This document shows positions 63,177-64,000 of a stretch of 64,000 nucleotides of DNA, in pieces. A program made the position numbers and the translations under genes. The stretch comes from Enterococcus canintestini (GTDB lineage: Bacteria; Bacillota; Bacilli; Lactobacillales; Enterococcaceae): NCBI RefSeq assembly GCF_001885735.1, contig NZ_JXKG01000002.1, forward strand, positions 124,001 to 188,000, written 5' to 3'. The notes below the pieces were generated by a model that worked only from the letters and a program-made list of their open reading frames with translations, did not search any database and was not told where the DNA came from. Every line of letters begins with the position of its first letter. The first letter of the stretch is position 1.

Positions 63177-64000
63177 ATGGGAGAAAAAATCGTCTTTCCT
63201 GATGAACTCCAACGAATTATTCGTTTAGGTAAAAAGAAAATGGCAGAGGAAGAATACTTATCCAGTTGTCAATACTTTAAAAAAGCCTACGAAATGGAAA
63301 TGTCATTTACTGTTAATCAACTTTATGTGGCAGCCTTACTAAAATTAGAAGATTTTCCAACCGCGTTAAATATAGCAGAAGATTTTTTTGAAGAATACAA
63401 AAAAGATGAAGAGACGCTGGCGCAATATCTGCGAATTTTATTGTTAAATCAACAATTTTTAGTTGCCCGTAAAACTATTTATCAAAGTTCTCTTTTGACT
63501 AAAGAAAAAACACATGCTTTTATGCACCAAGTAGAACAACTGGAATTGGCAGTCGATTTACTTGATCCGGAAAATTTACAACAAAAAAGACAACTTCTAA
63601 AAAGTTGGGATCAAAATAAAGGGCCCGTCACACCAAATGCGTGGGCCAAATTTCAACAACAATTAACTTATCCGCAATTTGTGGCTTTGATGCAAGATTT
63701 TTTACCGACAAGTAAAAATAATTTTTTACGGCCGCGCTTAATTGAAGAGTTAGTCCTGCTAAAATGTGACAAAACCATTACGACCAATAGCTGGCAAGAT
63801 GTGACAATGCAGGTGGAGTTAACTAAACTATCTTTACCAGAAGAAATTCCTGCTTATAAAGTAATGCAACATTATTTTGAATCAGAAATTGCTGCTGTCG
63901 ATGTCCAAATGGCACAATATTGTCTAGCGGAATTAAAAATGGATCTAGCTTTAACTTATCCTTTTGTACCGTTTACTAAAAATACAGCTCTTTGGCAAGA
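63177..64000 (+). CDS. TPR-like helical protein, N-terminal part (runs off window)
   Basis: A reading frame starts at ATG 63177, with GGAGCAGGTG just upstream, and stays open to the window end, giving 274 visible codons. The first about 110 residues look like TPR or similar paired helices (AEEEYLSSCQYFKKAYEM, VNQLYVAALLKLEDFPTALN). The rest is helical with many Gln, Leu and Lys. No catalytic motif is seen, so it may be a scaffold or adaptor. It follows the RDD gene by 25 bases and is probably in the same operon. Confidence 0.8.
   Translation, partial: MGEKIVFPDELQRIIRLGKKKMAEEEYLSSCQYFKKAYEMEMSFTVNQLYVAALLKLEDFPTALNIAEDFFEEYKKDEETLAQYLRILLLNQQFLVARKTIYQSSLLTKEKTHAFMHQVEQLELAVDLLDPENLQQKRQLLKSWDQNKGPVTPNAWAKFQQQLTYPQFVALMQDFLPTSKNNFLRPRLIEELVLLKCDKTITTNSWQDVTMQVELTKLSLPEEIPAYKVMQHYFESEIAAVDVQMAQYCLAELKMDLALTYPFVPFTKNTALWQ

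Overview
The window is AT-rich chromosomal DNA from a low-GC Gram-positive bacterium, most likely an enterococcus or close relative (Enterococcus, Melissococcus, Tetragenococcus or Vagococcus). The case rests on several features: GlnP with two substrate-binding domains fused to the permease; an RNase PH fused to a HAM1/RdgB pyrophosphatase; a FabI enoyl reductase beside a FabZ-like protein with FabT-type operators; the order obg ... rnz-SDR-recJ-apt; and a D-aspartate ligase/aspartate racemase pair like that of E. faecium. No phage, insertion sequence, CRISPR array, tRNA or rRNA was recognised. This is essentially core genome, and I saw no multi-gene system that looks undescribed.

Layout. 1-2067: 3' end of addA and a YodB-like HxlR regulator. 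2068-7778: T-box-controlled pheST, then on the minus strand a DUF1275 membrane protein and trpS. 8118-11040: a four-gene glutamine-type ABC transporter. 11262-14586: murI, rph-rdgB fusion, a YfcE-like phosphodiesterase and cbpB. 14673-19080: MscS-type channel, Na/Pi cotransporter and fabI on the minus strand, with the FabZ-like gene divergent. 19477-23256: cyclophilin lipoprotein, MupG-like DUF871 protein, NUDIX and alpha/beta hydrolases. 23347-30339: obg, a DUF1269-like protein, rnz, SDR, recJ, apt. 30652-32897: trhO and hemW. 32941-37864: CIRCE-controlled hrcA-grpE-dnaK-dnaJ. 37948-42615: GldA-like dehydrogenase, pcp and the minus-strand glnPQ transporter. 42982-47848: uvrBA with a LexA-type box. 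47986-49963: asl-rac. 50311-53808: rapZ-yvcK-whiA and a convergent DsbA-like protein. 54010-57363: cdaA-cdaR-glmM. 57471-60837: minus-strand amidohydrolase and glmS. 61209-64000: a small unknown protein, sppA, an RDD protein and the start of a TPR-like protein.

How the parts connect. Cell-wall precursor supply is spread through the window: murI (D-Glu), glmS and glmM (amino sugars), asl-rac (D-Asp for the cross-bridge) and MupG (muropeptide sugar recovery). Cyclic-di-AMP is represented by its synthase CdaA, the regulator CdaR and the likely receptor CbpB. DNA repair is represented by addA, recJ, uvrA and uvrB. Visible regulation includes a T-box (pheST), two CIRCE boxes (hrcA), a LexA-type box (uvrB), two FabT-type boxes (fabI/FabZ-like), NagR-type boxes (glmS) and a candidate cre site (mupG). 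The most unusual points are a FabZ-family protein that lacks the family's catalytic histidine motif, and a small family of intergenic repeats that end in a GTGACAA/TTGTCAC stem-loop.
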